64,000 nucleotides of DNA. It comes from Cercophora sp. LCS_1 (taxonomy: Eukaryota; Ascomycota; Sordariomycetes; Sordariales; Lasiosphaeriaceae). The stretch is taken from the NCBI GenBank assembly GCA_036250225.1, contig JAPZLL010000008.1, positions 1-64,000 of the forward strand, written 5' to 3'. Shown one piece after another: positions 22,570 to 34,528 of this stretch. Numbering within the stretch: the stretch's first letter is position 1; the number at the start of each line of letters is the position of its first letter. The notes under the pieces are model-generated. The model worked only from the letters and a program-made list of their open reading frames with translations, was not told the origin of the DNA and searched no databases. The translations under genes were made by a program, and so were the position numbers.

Positions 22570-23531
22570 TCACCCGACAGCCAACCTCCCTGCCCAATCT
22601 TTTGCGTATATCAACAGCGCCCCTAACGCCCTCCCATCCGCTGCGACACTGCTCTCCCCAGCTGAATCCACACCCTCCAGCCCCGCCGCCCACAGGACCG
22701 CCCGTCCCATCGCCCAGCGGCTCAACGCCCCAGCCATTGCCAGCAACGAAGCAGCCCCATAGCCACACCCCAGTAGTATCTTGAGCGCTTCAACGTTATT
22801 CGCCACAACCGCCCACCCCAGACTCCTCGCCGCCGCAGGCACATCGTACTCCCAAATAACCATGAGTATCGGAAACAGTTTCGTAGACGACGACACCAGG
22901 AGCGCGGTCGACACCGAGTTCGGCCGTGCGTAGCGCGGCAAGATCCCTAGCAGCCCGAGGGGCGAGTATCGGCTCGACGTCAGGAACCGAATTGAGCCGT
23001 GAAACGCGAGCGTCGAGAGCGTGCACAAGAGCAAGAAAAAGAGGTACTGGTACACAATGGGCTGCTGCGCCAACCGACCAAAGTTGCTGTTGGCATTGTA
23101 CGGCGTCGTAGCGTTGCCAGTGCCATCGTCGGCTTCAGAGGCGATGGAGGATTGGCGCTCGATGCGTGCCCAAGTAAGGTAGACATCGAAGAGAAGGAGG
23201 AGGACGCCTAGTCTGATGATGGAAGGCTGCGGGATGGTCAGCTTACCGGGCATCAGGGGAAGACAATATGGGGGTGGAGGCGGGGGAAGCGCACGGCAAA
23301 TTTGTCCTCTTCTTTCATGAGCGTGTTGTGCAAGAGATGGCGGTAGACTTGGGGCTTGATGAGGATGAGGTCGATGAAGATGACGACAAAGTCGTGCTCG
23401 ACATACTTGTCGCAGAACCGACCGCAGTTCTTACAGACGGTCAGGCGAATGTTATGGCCGCCGGCCTTGTCACCTGCGCCTTCTTTCCATAGCGTCTTGA
23501 CTGGATGGCAACACTCGATGCAAATAGGCAT
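22570..23531 (-). CDS. arv1: ARV1 ER membrane lipid homeostasis protein
   Basis: Exon 1 (23295-23531, 79 residues) and exon 2 (22570-23226) join to 297 residues. ARV1 is an ER membrane protein implicated in sterol distribution and GPI-anchor/sphingolipid homeostasis. The N-terminal ARV1 homology domain has the Cys pairs CIECC and CKNCGRFC, followed by DKYVEHDFVVIFIDLILIKPQ. After the splice the sequence runs PSIIRLGVLLLLFDVYLTW and then several hydrophobic helices. The 68-nt intron uses the less common donor GTGCGC and a CTGACC branch site. It was chosen because it joins EEDKFA to PSIIRLG in frame, as the family requires; the unspliced frame stops soon after. Confidence 0.92.
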
Positions 23532-23986
23532 GAGGTGTTTTTCTGTTGAGCGTGTGTTGCGCTGGGCGTTTATAGCTGCTAATATGCGGCGAGACTTGGT
23601 GATGCGGTAGTCTGCTAGGGTGTGGCACCAAGCTGTTGACTAGCGGTTGCAATCGGTTGGTGGGGGGTCAATTGCACAAAATCCCCGATGGGGCCGTGTC
23701 TGAACCCTGTTTGTTCGCGTTGGGACGATAAGCTCTTATCAACAGAGCTTCCCGGCATTGGACAAGGTCAGACCGAGGCAATGCGGCTTTGAGGACAACC
23801 TAGTTGACAAGTAGACGTTGGGTTCCCAATCCTACTCCAATGCTGCTCTATGCTGTGCTGTGGTATATCATCTGTTTGACAGTTATATACAAAATCGGGA
23901 AAAGGGGCAGCAATCCAAGCGCCTGCGTTGAGAATACCTCCTGTCCACTCCGACAACGCCAATGCAAAACGATGCTGTCAAATCCC
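23532..23986. other. Intergenic region between arv1 and the LysM gene
   Basis: 455 nt; the arv1 promoter (minus strand) and the 3' end of the LysM gene must lie here. No gene seen. Confidence 0.45.
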
Positions 23987-25864
23987 TCAATCACTCTTTC
24001 CCCTCTGTTCCCTCGGGTTTCTCGTCCCTGTCCTCCCTCTTACACTGCCCTCTCCGCCGACGTTCCACCCCGTTCCGACGGGCCCGAAAACCTCGGTGCC
24101 GAGGAGGCCACTAACATCACCCAAATTCCCGTTTCCCCCTCTCCCATCATCGCTCGCTCCTTCTACCAACTCAATCAGATCCCCCTCTTCAGTCCGCCCC
24201 TTGGGTCCCGATATGGGTGTACCGGGGCGCTTTGCAAAAGCACCTCTTAGCCACGTCTCAATGGCCTGGGCAGCTTTGTCCAGGCCAGTTCCATTTGCTG
24301 CGCCTCCCGTAGCAGCCGACGACGCACTCCTACCATCTTCAAACGGGCTCTCGACAATGGCGACATTGCTATCGCCAGCAAAACCAAGTCTTGCCCGCTC
24401 CGATCCCATGACCGACATGGATGGAAGCGAGTCCATCGTTAGTCCTGGCAGATGTTTTTTGGTCCATGAGTTGAAATAGTCCTTTTCTGGCCCTGGGGCA
24501 CGGACGCTCTTGTTGAGGGAGCCTACGCCACCAGGTCGGCGCATCCATGCTGGCTTGAGCTGGTCCTCACCAGTAGCACCAACGCTGCCAACACGTGCGC
24601 GCGTGTTTGAGCCCAGTTGGGGACGGGCGGTGGAGGAGAGGAGGCTGGGACGGCGAGAGGACACGCTGCCACTCGCTGGGCTTCCAAGTGCCTCGGGAAT
24701 GCTGGGCACATCTAGAGATCCACGTGGAGTTGATAGAGTCGACACGGTGTGGACGCTCTTCTTCCTGCGGGGGGGGAAGTAGCCAAGGGCTTTCCGTGGA
24801 ACCCGTGCTATCTCAACAGGGTGAGGACAGGAGTCGATAGATACCCAACGAACATGAGTCCAGGGACGGTCTTCGGAAGGTTCGAGGTAGCCATTCGACT
24901 GGCTGTGGGTAAAGAAGTCGCCGGTGGCCGTTGCAGGGGGGCCACCGAACGGATCGGTTTCTTCGGGAGTGCGGGCGAGCAAGTCGACTTTGCCGGAGGC
25001 AGTGGGGCCGTCGCATGGCCGGCCTCGGATTTCGCAGGCATCGACAGGTAGGGCAAGCCATTTCCGGACCTGGATCCCGTCTCGCGACCAGAGGCCGTTC
25101 GCTTTTCGGAATGCATCCTCCCTACACTTGTACTTCAACACAATACCTGCATACGTGTCGCTTGGTTGAACGTGATGGATATAGACCAAGTGTTCCTCAA
25201 TTTCTTCTCGCACGGCCGATCCGGGTAGGATTTCATCGGAATTTCGCTTCTTGAACTTGCCGGTGATATCCAAACCCCCATTGACCCCCTCGTGGCTCTC
25301 CAACACACTCGCTGTCCTCATAGCCCGGAGGGCGGCTTCCCTCTCCGCCATGGACCCCGCCGCGACATCTTGCAATCGGGGCCTCGCTTCTGTTGGTGGT
25401 TCCGGGCCCCAATTGTCCTTCCTTCTCGCAGAAACGTCTCTGTAGCTGCTCTGCCTCTTGGGCCCCCGCGTCTGGCTCACTTCCCGGCTACTGCCCCAGC
25501 CTGACTCGCTTCCATTTCCGCTGGCGCCTGGCAGAAGCGATGACGCGAGCTCGGTAACGGACGCCCAACTCGGGGTCCACGATGTCTGGAAAAACCCTCC
25601 ACTCGCCGCCGGGCTCTTCCTGCGAGACCGCGCTACTTCGTTGCTCGAGTCGTTCCGGCCAGTAACCGATCCGATGCGCGCAGCGGGGATGGGAGATGCG
25701 TCGCGTGTTGGGGACTGGCCCGGGCTCGAGAACGACGATTCGGTGGTACCACGTGCGACGAGGCGACGGTTTCGTGGCCGGGCGTCCGGGTCGCGGGCGG
25801 CGGGTGCGAGCGTGCTCGATGATGACGACGACGGCGCAGTGAGGTGGCTGCTCGAGGGTATCAT
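23987..25864 (-). CDS. LysM-domain protein without a visible secretion signal
   Basis: A single-exon gene of 625 residues if it starts at the ATG at 25864 (MIPSSSHLTAPSS). The frame stays open to 26116, but the extra 84 residues look like translated leader. One LysM-like domain lies near residues 225-280 (YIHHVQPSDTYAGIVLKY, then a KWLALP stretch). It has the shape of intracellular eukaryotic LysM proteins rather than secreted chitin-binding effectors. No signal peptide is apparent, and the rest is Ser/Pro/Gly/Arg-rich. The C-terminal part has a conserved-looking helical stretch (AAQAIETWLRGAF) and an acidic patch. The function is not known; a cytosolic or membrane-trafficking role is possible. 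Its nearest neighbours are unrelated. Confidence 0.82.
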   Translation of the reverse strand: MIPSSSHLTAPSSSSSSTLAPAARDPDARPRNRRLVARGTTESSFSSPGQSPTRDASPIPAARIGSVTGRNDSSNEVARSRRKSPAASGGFFQTSWTPSWASVTELASSLLPGASGNGSESGWGSSREVSQTRGPKRQSSYRDVSARRKDNWGPEPPTEARPRLQDVAAGSMAEREAALRAMRTASVLESHEGVNGGLDITGKFKKRNSDEILPGSAVREEIEEHLVYIHHVQPSDTYAGIVLKYKCREDAFRKANGLWSRDGIQVRKWLALPVDACEIRGRPCDGPTASGKVDLLARTPEETDPFGGPPATATGDFFTHSQSNGYLEPSEDRPWTHVRWVSIDSCPHPVEIARVPRKALGYFPPRRKKSVHTVSTLSTPRGSLDVPSIPEALGSPASGSVSSRRPSLLSSTARPQLGSNTRARVGSVGATGEDQLKPAWMRRPGGVGSLNKSVRAPGPEKDYFNSWTKKHLPGLTMDSLPSMSVMGSERARLGFAGDSNVAIVESPFEDGRSASSAATGGAANGTGLDKAAQAIETWLRGAFAKRPGTPISGPKGRTEEGDLIELVEGASDDGRGGNGNLGDVSGLLGTEVFGPVGTGWNVGGEGSVRGRTGTRNPREQRGKSD

Positions 25865-26865
25865 TGCGCTGTCTTGGAAAATGGCGGTGGGGAAGAGGCC
25901 GCGGACCTCAGAGCGCTGCGATGGCGACACGAGGGAGGAGCGGGCATCAGATGCGTCGGTGGGATGAGGTTTGAAGCGAAACGAGGTGGTGGTTGCGGTG
26001 ATGCAATGAAGGAGTGAGGGCGCTCGGTAGTTGGGTGAAGTCAGCGGCCAAACAAGGTCGTCGTGTTGGACGCAGCGCCGTTGGTGTCTCGCGGAGGTTT
26101 CATGGAATGTGTTCAAAAGGGATTCAAAGAAAGTTCAAAGTCAAAGTGTAGAGTGCGAATGCAATTGGTTGCCGGCCAACCTGGAGGGTTTCGAGTTGCG
26201 AAAGTGAGGGACGATGAAGCCGACGCTGTTCCCAGGCGTTCGTCCCCTGTTCTAGCGTTGAGCCACTGCGTTTCCTGCTGCTGGGGGGATCATGGTTGCT
26301 TTTTTGGCGGCTAGAACGCTGGCGCGCGGGGACCTTCAGAGCTTCAGGGGTAAGCCTCAAAGCCAGGTGGCCTGTGAGTGCCAAGCCCGTCAACGGACCG
26401 TTGCTGCCGATCGCCACACCGGCCCATGCCCCGCTCCACGGAGTGCGGAGGGCATTTCGCTCCGGACATGCCGGAGATCCTGAAGACGGCATCAGGACCA
26501 GATTTTCCATTCGAAGATGTCACAGGATACGAGTTTACCACTACAACTCCCATAATTCGAATCCGACGTCAACCTCAGAGTCTCACCAGTGTATAAAGTA
26601 CGGGAGATAAATACAGGCCTTGTTTTAGGCTGTTCTGACTGAACAGAGAATCCACACCGGAAACAAGTGTTGCTGTCAATATCGCTAACTACTGCAGAAT
26701 GTTGGGTCTGCTTCTATGTCCATTTTTCTGTTTCCAACCTAGCATAGCCCGTACACGAGACTTTAGGCATTCCATAAGCCGCTGTCTAACAGCAGCCTGG
26801 TTCCTACCTCACATGATTTCTTGAAGACCATTTTCACCAACACGCGCTGCGATACCCATCCTTTG
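25865..26865. other. Leader/promoter of the LysM gene and 3' flank of the acyltransferase gene
   Basis: 1.0 kb without a supportable gene. From about 26590 rightwards the sequence is visibly AT-richer. Confidence 0.45.
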
Positions 26866-28030
26866 TCAAAGTACCCAGTATCCAGAAATACCTAGCCATC
26901 CAAATGTCCAGATCCTACCGATAATCTTCTCATCTTCGAGGCCGACCTCGTAAAGTGCAAGGTCCCTTCCCGGAGTATCGAGAAATAGCTCTTCGATTGT
27001 TATCCCAACTGCTTGGAGAATAAAAAGGGCAAATATCCCATTGAAATTCATGTATGCGCTGATTTCCGGGGTCAGGGACAGGATAAAAGCGTGTGCTACT
27101 CCTGATATTGCGAATGCAACCCATATTCGTACGATCCGAGCGAGTTGAGAGTGATGATTGATATGGAGCAGGCGGCAGATAAAGCGACCAAAGTCTCGAA
27201 ACATCTAAACAGGAATTAGCTTTTGGTGAAAAGAAAGGCAGGTCCATGAATAATACCATTCGGTAGCCTTGGTGCCAGAACTCGCCCCAAAACTCCTCAA
27301 GGCTATCCAAGCTGGTGATGTTGTCACCGAACAAAGGAAGACAGTCCTGTTCCCTTTTGTCAATTCAGGGCCTCTAAGTCGTCCAGGAGCCGCATACTTG
27401 TTCTTTGGCGAGGCCCAGCCCCACGGACAAAGCATTAAGGACCGCATACTGTGCTTCCGAAACAGCCCACACTTTGGCGCAGATAATAGGGACGAGGAGT
27501 GTATTCCAAAACCCTTCCAGTTGCCTGTGAAATGCGTCAAGGAGACTTGAAAAGAAGGCTGACGCCATGGAAAACGTAGCAACATGTATGACCTGCTGCG
27601 CAACAAACGCCCGTCTGCCGGCGAGTTTCGGCCTGGGTCGTAAATTTGCAAGCTGATAATTCCATCCAGCGCCACGCGGAGAAGACAGAAGAGAAAGGGC
27701 CCAGTTGAGCTTTTCCAATCCACATGGCATCGTCTCTGCCTCGTGTGCTGGCCTCCCTACTCGCCAACAATCATGTTCCGGTCGATGAAACATCATCTTC
27801 GCCAACCAGCCCAGATAATGCATCCATAGTAGTGTCAAGCTAGGTTGAAGACGAGGTGACACAACGTATGCTCGAGCTGAGAAGAAACATAAATAGAATA
27901 AGGATATAAACACTGAGAAAAAGACCAGGCTTCGAAGCCGAAAGGGTGGAATGGTGAAGAGGAAGAGGAATGAGACCGGAGCGACGACATGTGGCCACAG
28001 TCCCATCAACTGCGAATTTAGATTCAGCAT
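26866..28030 (-). CDS. Wax-synthase-like membrane-bound O-acyltransferase
   Basis: Exons 27398-28030, 27257-27346 and 26866-27204 join in phase 0 to 353 residues; the introns are 51 and 52 nt. Wax-synthase-domain proteins are ER membrane enzymes that transfer acyl groups to alcohols, and some fungal members acylate secondary metabolites. Several hydrophobic helices fill the N-terminal part (VVAPVSFLFLF, SLVFFSVFISLFYL). The middle exon carries the family block DCLPLFGDN followed by SLEEFWGEFWHQ. The last exon has FAISGVAHAF, with the His usually taken as the active site. Neither neighbour suggests a substrate. Base composition looks more AT-rich than the flanking genes, which fits an accessory or recently acquired gene, but this is only a by-eye impression. 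Confidence 0.83.
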
Positions 28031-28773
28031 TTCGACGTATTTGGTTTCAATATCGGTAACATCTGGGGTTATGGTGTTCCCAAAGCTGCTGGGGCATGTT
28101 TATCTGCATGTCTCACTGAGGATGGTAGGATGCCGGGCTGTGGTGTGACATGTCAACCCACTGTTAGCCGGTCATCAAAGCGCGGCATAGGTTCATGATA
28201 ACGGGGTGCAGATCGCTCACGTGGGATGTCAGAGGCTCTTAGCACACAGGGCATCCGGGTCATCTCTGCGGTGAGCCGTGGTGTCATCGCAGACAGGTGA
28301 GGTCAATGTTGTGTCACCTTTGAGATGTTCGGACGAAGACCGAGGCGAAAAAGGGTAATGCCAGGAAGTATAAACCAGAGCATGTCATTTCAACTATAAT
28401 AATACCAAAAGAGAAGTAGATGGACAGCGAAGGTGAGGTTTAGAGATCGACGACGCAGAAGTCGTTGTCACTCAATTTCTCAACTCGGGTTGAATGAAGG
28501 CATCGCCGTGAGGAAGAGCCAAGCCATCTGCATCGGCTGCATCCTTGGCACGACCCGTCAGGGGTGTGCGCACAGACCAGGAAGCCTGACGTGGGATGCG
28601 GGGTGCTCCCTGCGGCGTAAGGCGAAAAGTAAACAAAAACAAAAATTGGGGAACATCGCGGTGCATCGTGCCTTGGATCGGTTTTGCAACTCCGCTTTTG
28701 TCGCCTCGCCGAGTCGACGCCAACTCGACATCAACACTGGATCCCTCGACCTCGACGACACCGTGACGCCGAC
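28031..28773. promoter_or_regulatory. Divergent region between the acyltransferase gene and smc2
   Basis: 743 nt between divergent start codons, with no gene seen. The half near smc2 is GC-richer; AT-rich stretches lie around 28380-28430. Confidence 0.45.
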
Positions 28774-31700
28774 ATGAGGGTTACTGAAGTGATTATCGAC
28801 GTATGTTATCCCAAAAAGCCCAACCCCAATGCGTATGTGCATTTGCGACTGACACTTTGCGACAGGGCTTCAAGTCGTATGCCGTGCGGACGGTAATTTC
28901 AGGATGGTATTCGCATACCCCTTTTCGCGAACGAGAGCGCAACACTGACAAGACAATTTTGATAGGGATGAGGCCTTCAACTCCATCACCGGCCTCAATG
29001 GCTCGGGCAAATCCAACATTCTTGACGCCATCTGCTTCGTCCTGGGCATCACCAACATGTCCACCGTCCGCGCCCAGAACCTCCAGGACCTCATTTACAA
29101 ACGTGGTCAGGCTGGCGTAACCAAAGCAAGCGTCACTATCGTTTTTGACAACCGCGACAAGAAGCGATCGCCTATTGGTTTCGAAGAGTATGCCACCATC
29201 AGCGTTACGCGCCAGATTGTTCTCGGCGGCACATCCAAGTATCTCATCAACGGCCACCGCGCTCAACAACAAACGGTCCAGAATCTGTTCCAGTCCGTCC
29301 AGTTGAACATCAACAACCCCAACTTTCTTATCATGCAGGGTCGCATCACAAAGGTCCTGAACATGAAGCCGGTCGAGATCCTGGCCATGATCGAGGAGGC
29401 TGCTGGCACAAGGATGTTCGAGGACAGGAGGGACAAAGCTCTCAAGACAATGGCGAAAAAGGACCTGAAACTACAGGAGATCACCGAACTTCTGCGCGAC
29501 GAAATCGAACCCAAATTAGAGAAGTTGCGAACAGAGAAGCGCGCCTTCCTCGACTTCCAGCAGACCCAAAACGACCTCGAGCGACTAACACGAATCGTCG
29601 TGGCACATGATTATGTGCGCAACCAGGAGAAGCTCCAGCAGTCAGCCTCGGATCTTGAAGCAAAGAAACAACGGCAGAAGGATTTGGAAGAGTCTGCTCA
29701 GCGCCTCAAGAGCGAAATATCACATTTGGAGGAGGACGTGCAACGGGTCAAGGCGCAGCGCGACAAGGAGCTCCGCAAAGGAGGCAAAGCGCAAGCCCTG
29801 GAGGAAGCGGTGAAGAAGCATTCCAACGAGATCGTCCGGCTGGCGACAGTGATGGACTTGAAAAAGAGCAGCATGGCCGAGGAGCAAGAGCGAAGGAAAG
29901 CCGGCGACAAGACAGTGGCAGAGCTAGAGGATGCACTAAAGGAGAAGACCAAGGCCTACGAGAAGATCAAGGCCAAGTATGATGCGGCAAACGAGACGTT
30001 GGAAAAGCAGAAACAGGAAGCCGACTCCAAGGAAGAGCTGCTTCAAACTCTGCAAACTGGTGTCGCATCCAAGGAGGGGCAGGAAAGCGGCTATCAGGGG
30101 CAATTGCAGGATGCAAAGAGTCGCGCAACGGCCGCGATCACAGAGCAGGAGCAAGCAAAGATCAAGATTGCCCACTTGGAGAAGCGGATCAAGGAGGAGG
30201 AGCCTCGAGCAAAGAAGGCAAAGGAGCAGAACGCCGGGCTGCTCAAGGACATTGATGTCCTCAAGTCTCAAGCCCAGAAACTCGAAAAGGAGCTTGGAAA
30301 ACTCGGTTTCCAGCCTGGCACCGAAGAGGAAATGTATAAGCAAGAAAGTTCTCTTCAGCAGACAATCCGGAATCTTCGACAGGAGTCGGACGCTCTTAAG
30401 CGCAAGGTCGCCGGTATCGACTTCAACTACTCAGATCCTGTTCCTAACTTTGACCGATCGAAGGTCAAGGGCCTGGTGGCGCAGCTCTTCACTCTGGATA
30501 AACAACAGACCGCTGCCGGCACTGCGTTGGAGATCTGCGCCGGCGGCAGGCTGTACAATGTTGTCGTTGACACCGAAGTAACCGGCACCCAGTTGCTCAA
30601 AGGGGGTAAGCTCAGGAAGCGTGTCACCATCATTCCCCTCAACAAAATTGCTGCATTTAAAGCGTCAGCGCAAACTATTGCAACAGCACAAAAGATTGCC
30701 CCCGGAAAGGTTGACCTAGCGCTCTCTCTCGTTGGATACGATGACGAGGTGTCGGCTGCGATGGAGTATGTCTTTGGCAATACCCTTGTCTGCGCCGACG
30801 CAGAGACGGCGAAGCGGGTGACCTTTGATCCCAATGTGCGGATGCGCAGTATTACGCTCGAGGGTGATGCCTATGATCCCTCGGGCACATTGTCTGGCGG
30901 CAGCTCACCTAACTCAAGTGGCGTTCTTGTTACGCTGCAAAAGTTGAACAACATCACCAGGCAACTCAAGGAGGCTGAGGCGTCTCTCGGTGTGCTTCAG
31001 TCACACATTGCACGTGAGAAGTCAAAGCTCGACCAGGCCAAGAAGACCAAACAAGAACTCGATCTCAAATCGCACGAGATCAAGCTCGCCGAGGAACAGA
31101 TCAGCGGAAACTCGTCGTCTTCTATCATCCAGGAGGTAGAAAACATGAAAGAGACGATCGCACAGCTCAAAGAGTCGGTCGTGGAAGCCAAAAAGAGGCA
31201 CGTCGAAGCCAGCGCCGACATCAAGCGCATCGAAAAGGATATGAAAGACTTTGATAACAACAAAGATGCGAAGCTTATCGAGCTGCAAACCTCGGTGGAC
31301 AAGCTCCGTGCCTCTCTCGAGAAGATGGTGGCCGCAAACAAGGCGCTCCAAAAAGAGCTCCAAAGCGCCCAGCTGGACTCTGAGCAAATTGGCGCCGATC
31401 TCTCCTCAGCCCGCGAACAACTGCACGAGATGGACCTGGCCCTTAAGTCCCAGCAAGAAGAACTCCAAGACCTCGCTGCCCAGCAAGCCCGAGTCAAGGA
31501 GACGCATGACGCCGCCCAGCTCCAGCTCGATGAAGAGCGCACAAAACTCCACGTCTTTGACGACGAGCTCCGCGCCCTCGAGGAGGCCACCCGCTCCAAG
31601 AACGCACGCATCGCCGAAGAAGCGCTTGAGATGCAAAAACTCGGTCACCAGGTTGACCGCTTCCACAAAGAGCAACAAACGGCCGTCCAGCGCGTCGCCC

Positions 31701-32488
31701 ACATGGAGCAAGAGCACGAGTGGATCGCCGACGCAAAGGAGCAGTTTGGTCGCTCCGGCACGCCGTACGACTTCAAGGGCCAAAACATGGCCGAGTGCAA
31801 TGCCACGCTGAAGAACCTGATGGAGCGTAGCCAGGGCTTGCGCAAGAAGATCAACCCCAAGGTCATGAACACGATTGACTCGGTCGAGAAGAAGGAGGCC
31901 AGCCTCAAGAACATGATGCGCACCGTCATCAAGGATAAGCGCAAGATCGAGGAGACCATTGCGAGCCTGGATAACTACAAGAAGAAGGCCCTGCAGGAGA
32001 CATGGCAGAAGGTGAATGGCGACTTTGGCCAGATCTTTGCAGAGCTCTTGCCGGGTAGCTTTGCGAAGCTCGATCCGCCTGAGGGCAAGACCATCAGCGA
32101 GGGGCTCGAGGTCAAGGTCTGTCTCGGAAAGGTGTGGAAGCAGAGCTTGACTGAGCTGAGCGGTGGGCAGAGGTATGCTTTATTAGATCTTATTTGGATA
32201 ATATTTGCTGACTGTGATACCAGATCACTCATTGCGCTGTCGCTCATCATGGCGTTGCTGCAGTTCAAGCCAGCGCCTATGTATATCCTCGACGAGGTGG
32301 ACGCCGCCTTGGATTTGTCGCACACGCAGAATATTGGACGCCTCATCAAGACGCGGTTCAAGGGGAGTCAGTTTATTGTCGTCAGTCTCAAGGATGGCAT
32401 GTTCCAGAATGCGAACAGGATCTTTAGGACGCGGTTCAGTGAGGGTACGAGCATGGTGCAGGCCCTGACGCCAGCGGATCTGAGGTAG
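28774..32488 (+). CDS. smc2: Condensin subunit SMC2 (Cut14)
   Basis: Exons 28774-28800, 28866-28906, 28966-32172 and 32224-32488 give 1179 residues, the usual SMC2 length. With SMC4 it forms the ATPase core of condensin, which compacts mitotic chromosomes. The first two exons are tiny (27 and 41 nt) and encode MRVTEVIID and GFKSYAVRTVISG. The Walker A is GLNGSGKS. Long coiled coils flank the hinge (roughly residues 500-680). The C-terminal head has the signature LSGGQR, Walker B MYILDEVDAALD and the tail TPADLR. The last intron (51 nt) falls right after the signature motif, inside the Arg codon. It is a multiple of three without stops, so an unspliced reading adds 17 hydrophobic residues. The splice is chosen because QRSLIALSLIMA is the conserved continuation. 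Confidence 0.97.
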
Positions 32489-32845
32489 AGTGAGTGTTAG
32501 TGTTGTTGGGGGGATGTATACGTGTGGATACCTACATGGCGGGTTCTCAGGCGGCGGGAGGTTGGGACTGTTCATGACATTTGGGAGGCAGGGTGTTGTT
32601 GTATGTTTATGACATGGCGTGGCATGATAATCACGGTTGGAACGGATGAAGGTTTGGGTATGGGACGCATGGACGCATGGAATAGCAAAGGCGTGTGTGA
32701 GTTTTTGTTCTATACTTGGTATCTCAACTATTTGTCTCTTCCTGCTCTATGTCGTCGTTATCGCCTATGTTCTGCCGATGGATGGATGAGTGGATGGTCT
32801 CTGGTGTTGACGCTCGGTGTGGTTCCGGCTTGTCTGTTGTCTCCC
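32489..32845. other. Convergent 3' region between smc2 and the MOSC gene
   Basis: 357 nt; 3' UTRs of both genes, nothing else seen. Confidence 0.5.
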
Positions 32846-34528
32846 TTACTGGTTGATGTATCGATGTTCGCCCTTCTTCAGCACCTCAACGGACATGCCC
32901 AATGCAACCCATGTCTCCATGGCCTCGGGCACGTCTGTCTGGTCAAACAAAGGTGTCAGCTGCATGCCGAGGCACCCCTTGTTCTTTGCGCCTTCGTCAA
33001 CATCCCTAAACTTTCTGAGCGAACGGTCGGGCTCGACCGGATGCCGAGCGCCCGAGTCTTGATCTACATTGGGCATTTTGCAGCTATCCGCGGAAAAAAA
33101 AGGATCACGCCGTCCGTGTTAGTCGGAACACTTTTCTTCCATGGGGAAGGGGTCTTGGGGAGACGGGAGTTTGCGCCAAAACATACCGCACTGTCCGGCA
33201 CGAGACATGAAACCGCGAGCTCTCGCGCTTCCTGGCGTGGTCCGCGTCGAAGCGGATTTCTTTCCATGTTTCTTCGCCATATGGGGCCACGCCGTCGACT
33301 GTTTTTGTTAGCGGGGGTGTCAGTGGTTGCGGATCACGGATCACGGGCAGACAGGGGTGGTGCCGGAGGGGGGGGAGGGGAGGGGAGGAGAAACAAAAAC
33401 TCCACACGCACCAATAATGTTTGCGCGGAATCGTCTGGGATCAAGCTCGCGCAAGATATTGTCCTTGTTGATTTTGGCGTCGAAATCTCGGACGCTGGAC
33501 AGGCTCAAGAGATGCAGGGGATACTAGAAAATGTTAGTTGAGACGGTCCGGATCCACTCCACTTCGGATGTTCAAAAGAATTAGGACGGAGCAGAGGGGT
33601 GGTAGTAGCGGAGGGAGGGGAGACCAACGGCGTCTTGAAACCCCGTGCAAGGTTGGTAACCTGCGTCGCCCGCAGCTGGCGCGCAACGGTGAACTTGCCG
33701 CAATCGGGCCGGGTCGATTCGAAAAATGCCGAGCCTGTTGCTCACGCCCAAATACAAACGCAGCTCCCGAGGTAACTCCGCCTCCAGGTTGAGGGCCGTG
33801 ACGGCTTCCCTCCAGATGGTCACCTCTTCGTACACGTAGCCCGACCTGTCGATCTCGCCGGGTGACGGGAATGCCACAGGCAGGACGACCTCCTTTTCGG
33901 GCAAGGCCCGCCAACCTCGCCCCAGCTTTGCTACCACCCAGCCGAGGACACCGAGGAGGCCCGATTCGACCCAGGGAAAGCGCAGCACGAGGTAGCCATC
34001 ACTGTCGGCTGCGTCATGGCCCTTTGTCTTGGCGAGGTCTGGCAGGAAGAGGTCGACATTGACGGTGGCGAGCAGCGGAAACTGGCGCTGCGTGATGAAA
34101 TCCCACTTGTGCCGGCCCTTTTCCGTCTCCGAGGCGTTGATGCCGACGGGAAAGGGGCTTTTCAGCTGCGCAAAGGTGTAAAGGCGGTCAAACTCGAGGC
34201 CGGATGGCACCACCTTGCTCTCCGAGACCTCGATGCCCTTGCACGACTTGACGGGGTAGATCCAGAGGCTGCGGATCTTGGCCGGGCCTTCGGTGCCATG
34301 TCCGTGTCGGGGGGGCGCCGGCTTGGTGTTGCGTCGGCGCAGGCCGGATTTTGCGGGCGGCAGGCCAATTGGTGTGTGGGTTTGCAGAAGGGCCTCGCTT
34401 TTGGACGGCAGCATCGGCGGGAAGTAAATCAGAATGGGGAGGACAAAAACGCAAATGGTTGCCACGATGAGAAGAAGGTCGGCGCCGCCCACCGCCGGAG
34501 TGGGCCGGAGCCCCGGTTGTTGCTCCAT
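32846..34528 (-). CDS. Membrane-anchored MOSC-domain protein (mARC-like)
   Basis: Exons 33629-34528, 33412-33523, 33187-33298 and 32846-33083 join in frame to 453 residues; the introns are 105, 113 and 103 nt, longer than most here. MOSC proteins bind molybdenum cofactor in sulfurated form, and mARC enzymes reduce N-hydroxylated compounds. A membrane helix (about residues 19-42, LLLIVATICVFVLPILIYF) is followed by a basic linker. The N-terminal MOSC beta-barrel has SLWIYPVKSCKGIEV, FDRLYTF and ITQRQFPLLATV. The C-terminal MOSC part has SNRLGIFRID, TGFQDA, then YPLHLLSL after intron 1, DPRRFRANI before intron 2, and CKMPNVDQDSGARH, with the conserved cofactor-side Cys, after intron 3. The first donor is the rare GTTGGT. 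The substrate and the membrane (mitochondrial outer or ER) cannot be told from sequence. Confidence 0.88.

Noticed and set aside
25865..26116. 84-residue N-terminal extension of the LysM protein
   Set aside because: The frame is open, but the extra residues look like translated leader and the ATG at 25864 starts a plausible N-terminus.
32522..33541. 339-codon plus-strand ORF over the 3' half of the MOSC gene
   Set aside because: It lies antisense to three MOSC exons with conserved motifs and runs through their introns; no domain of its own.
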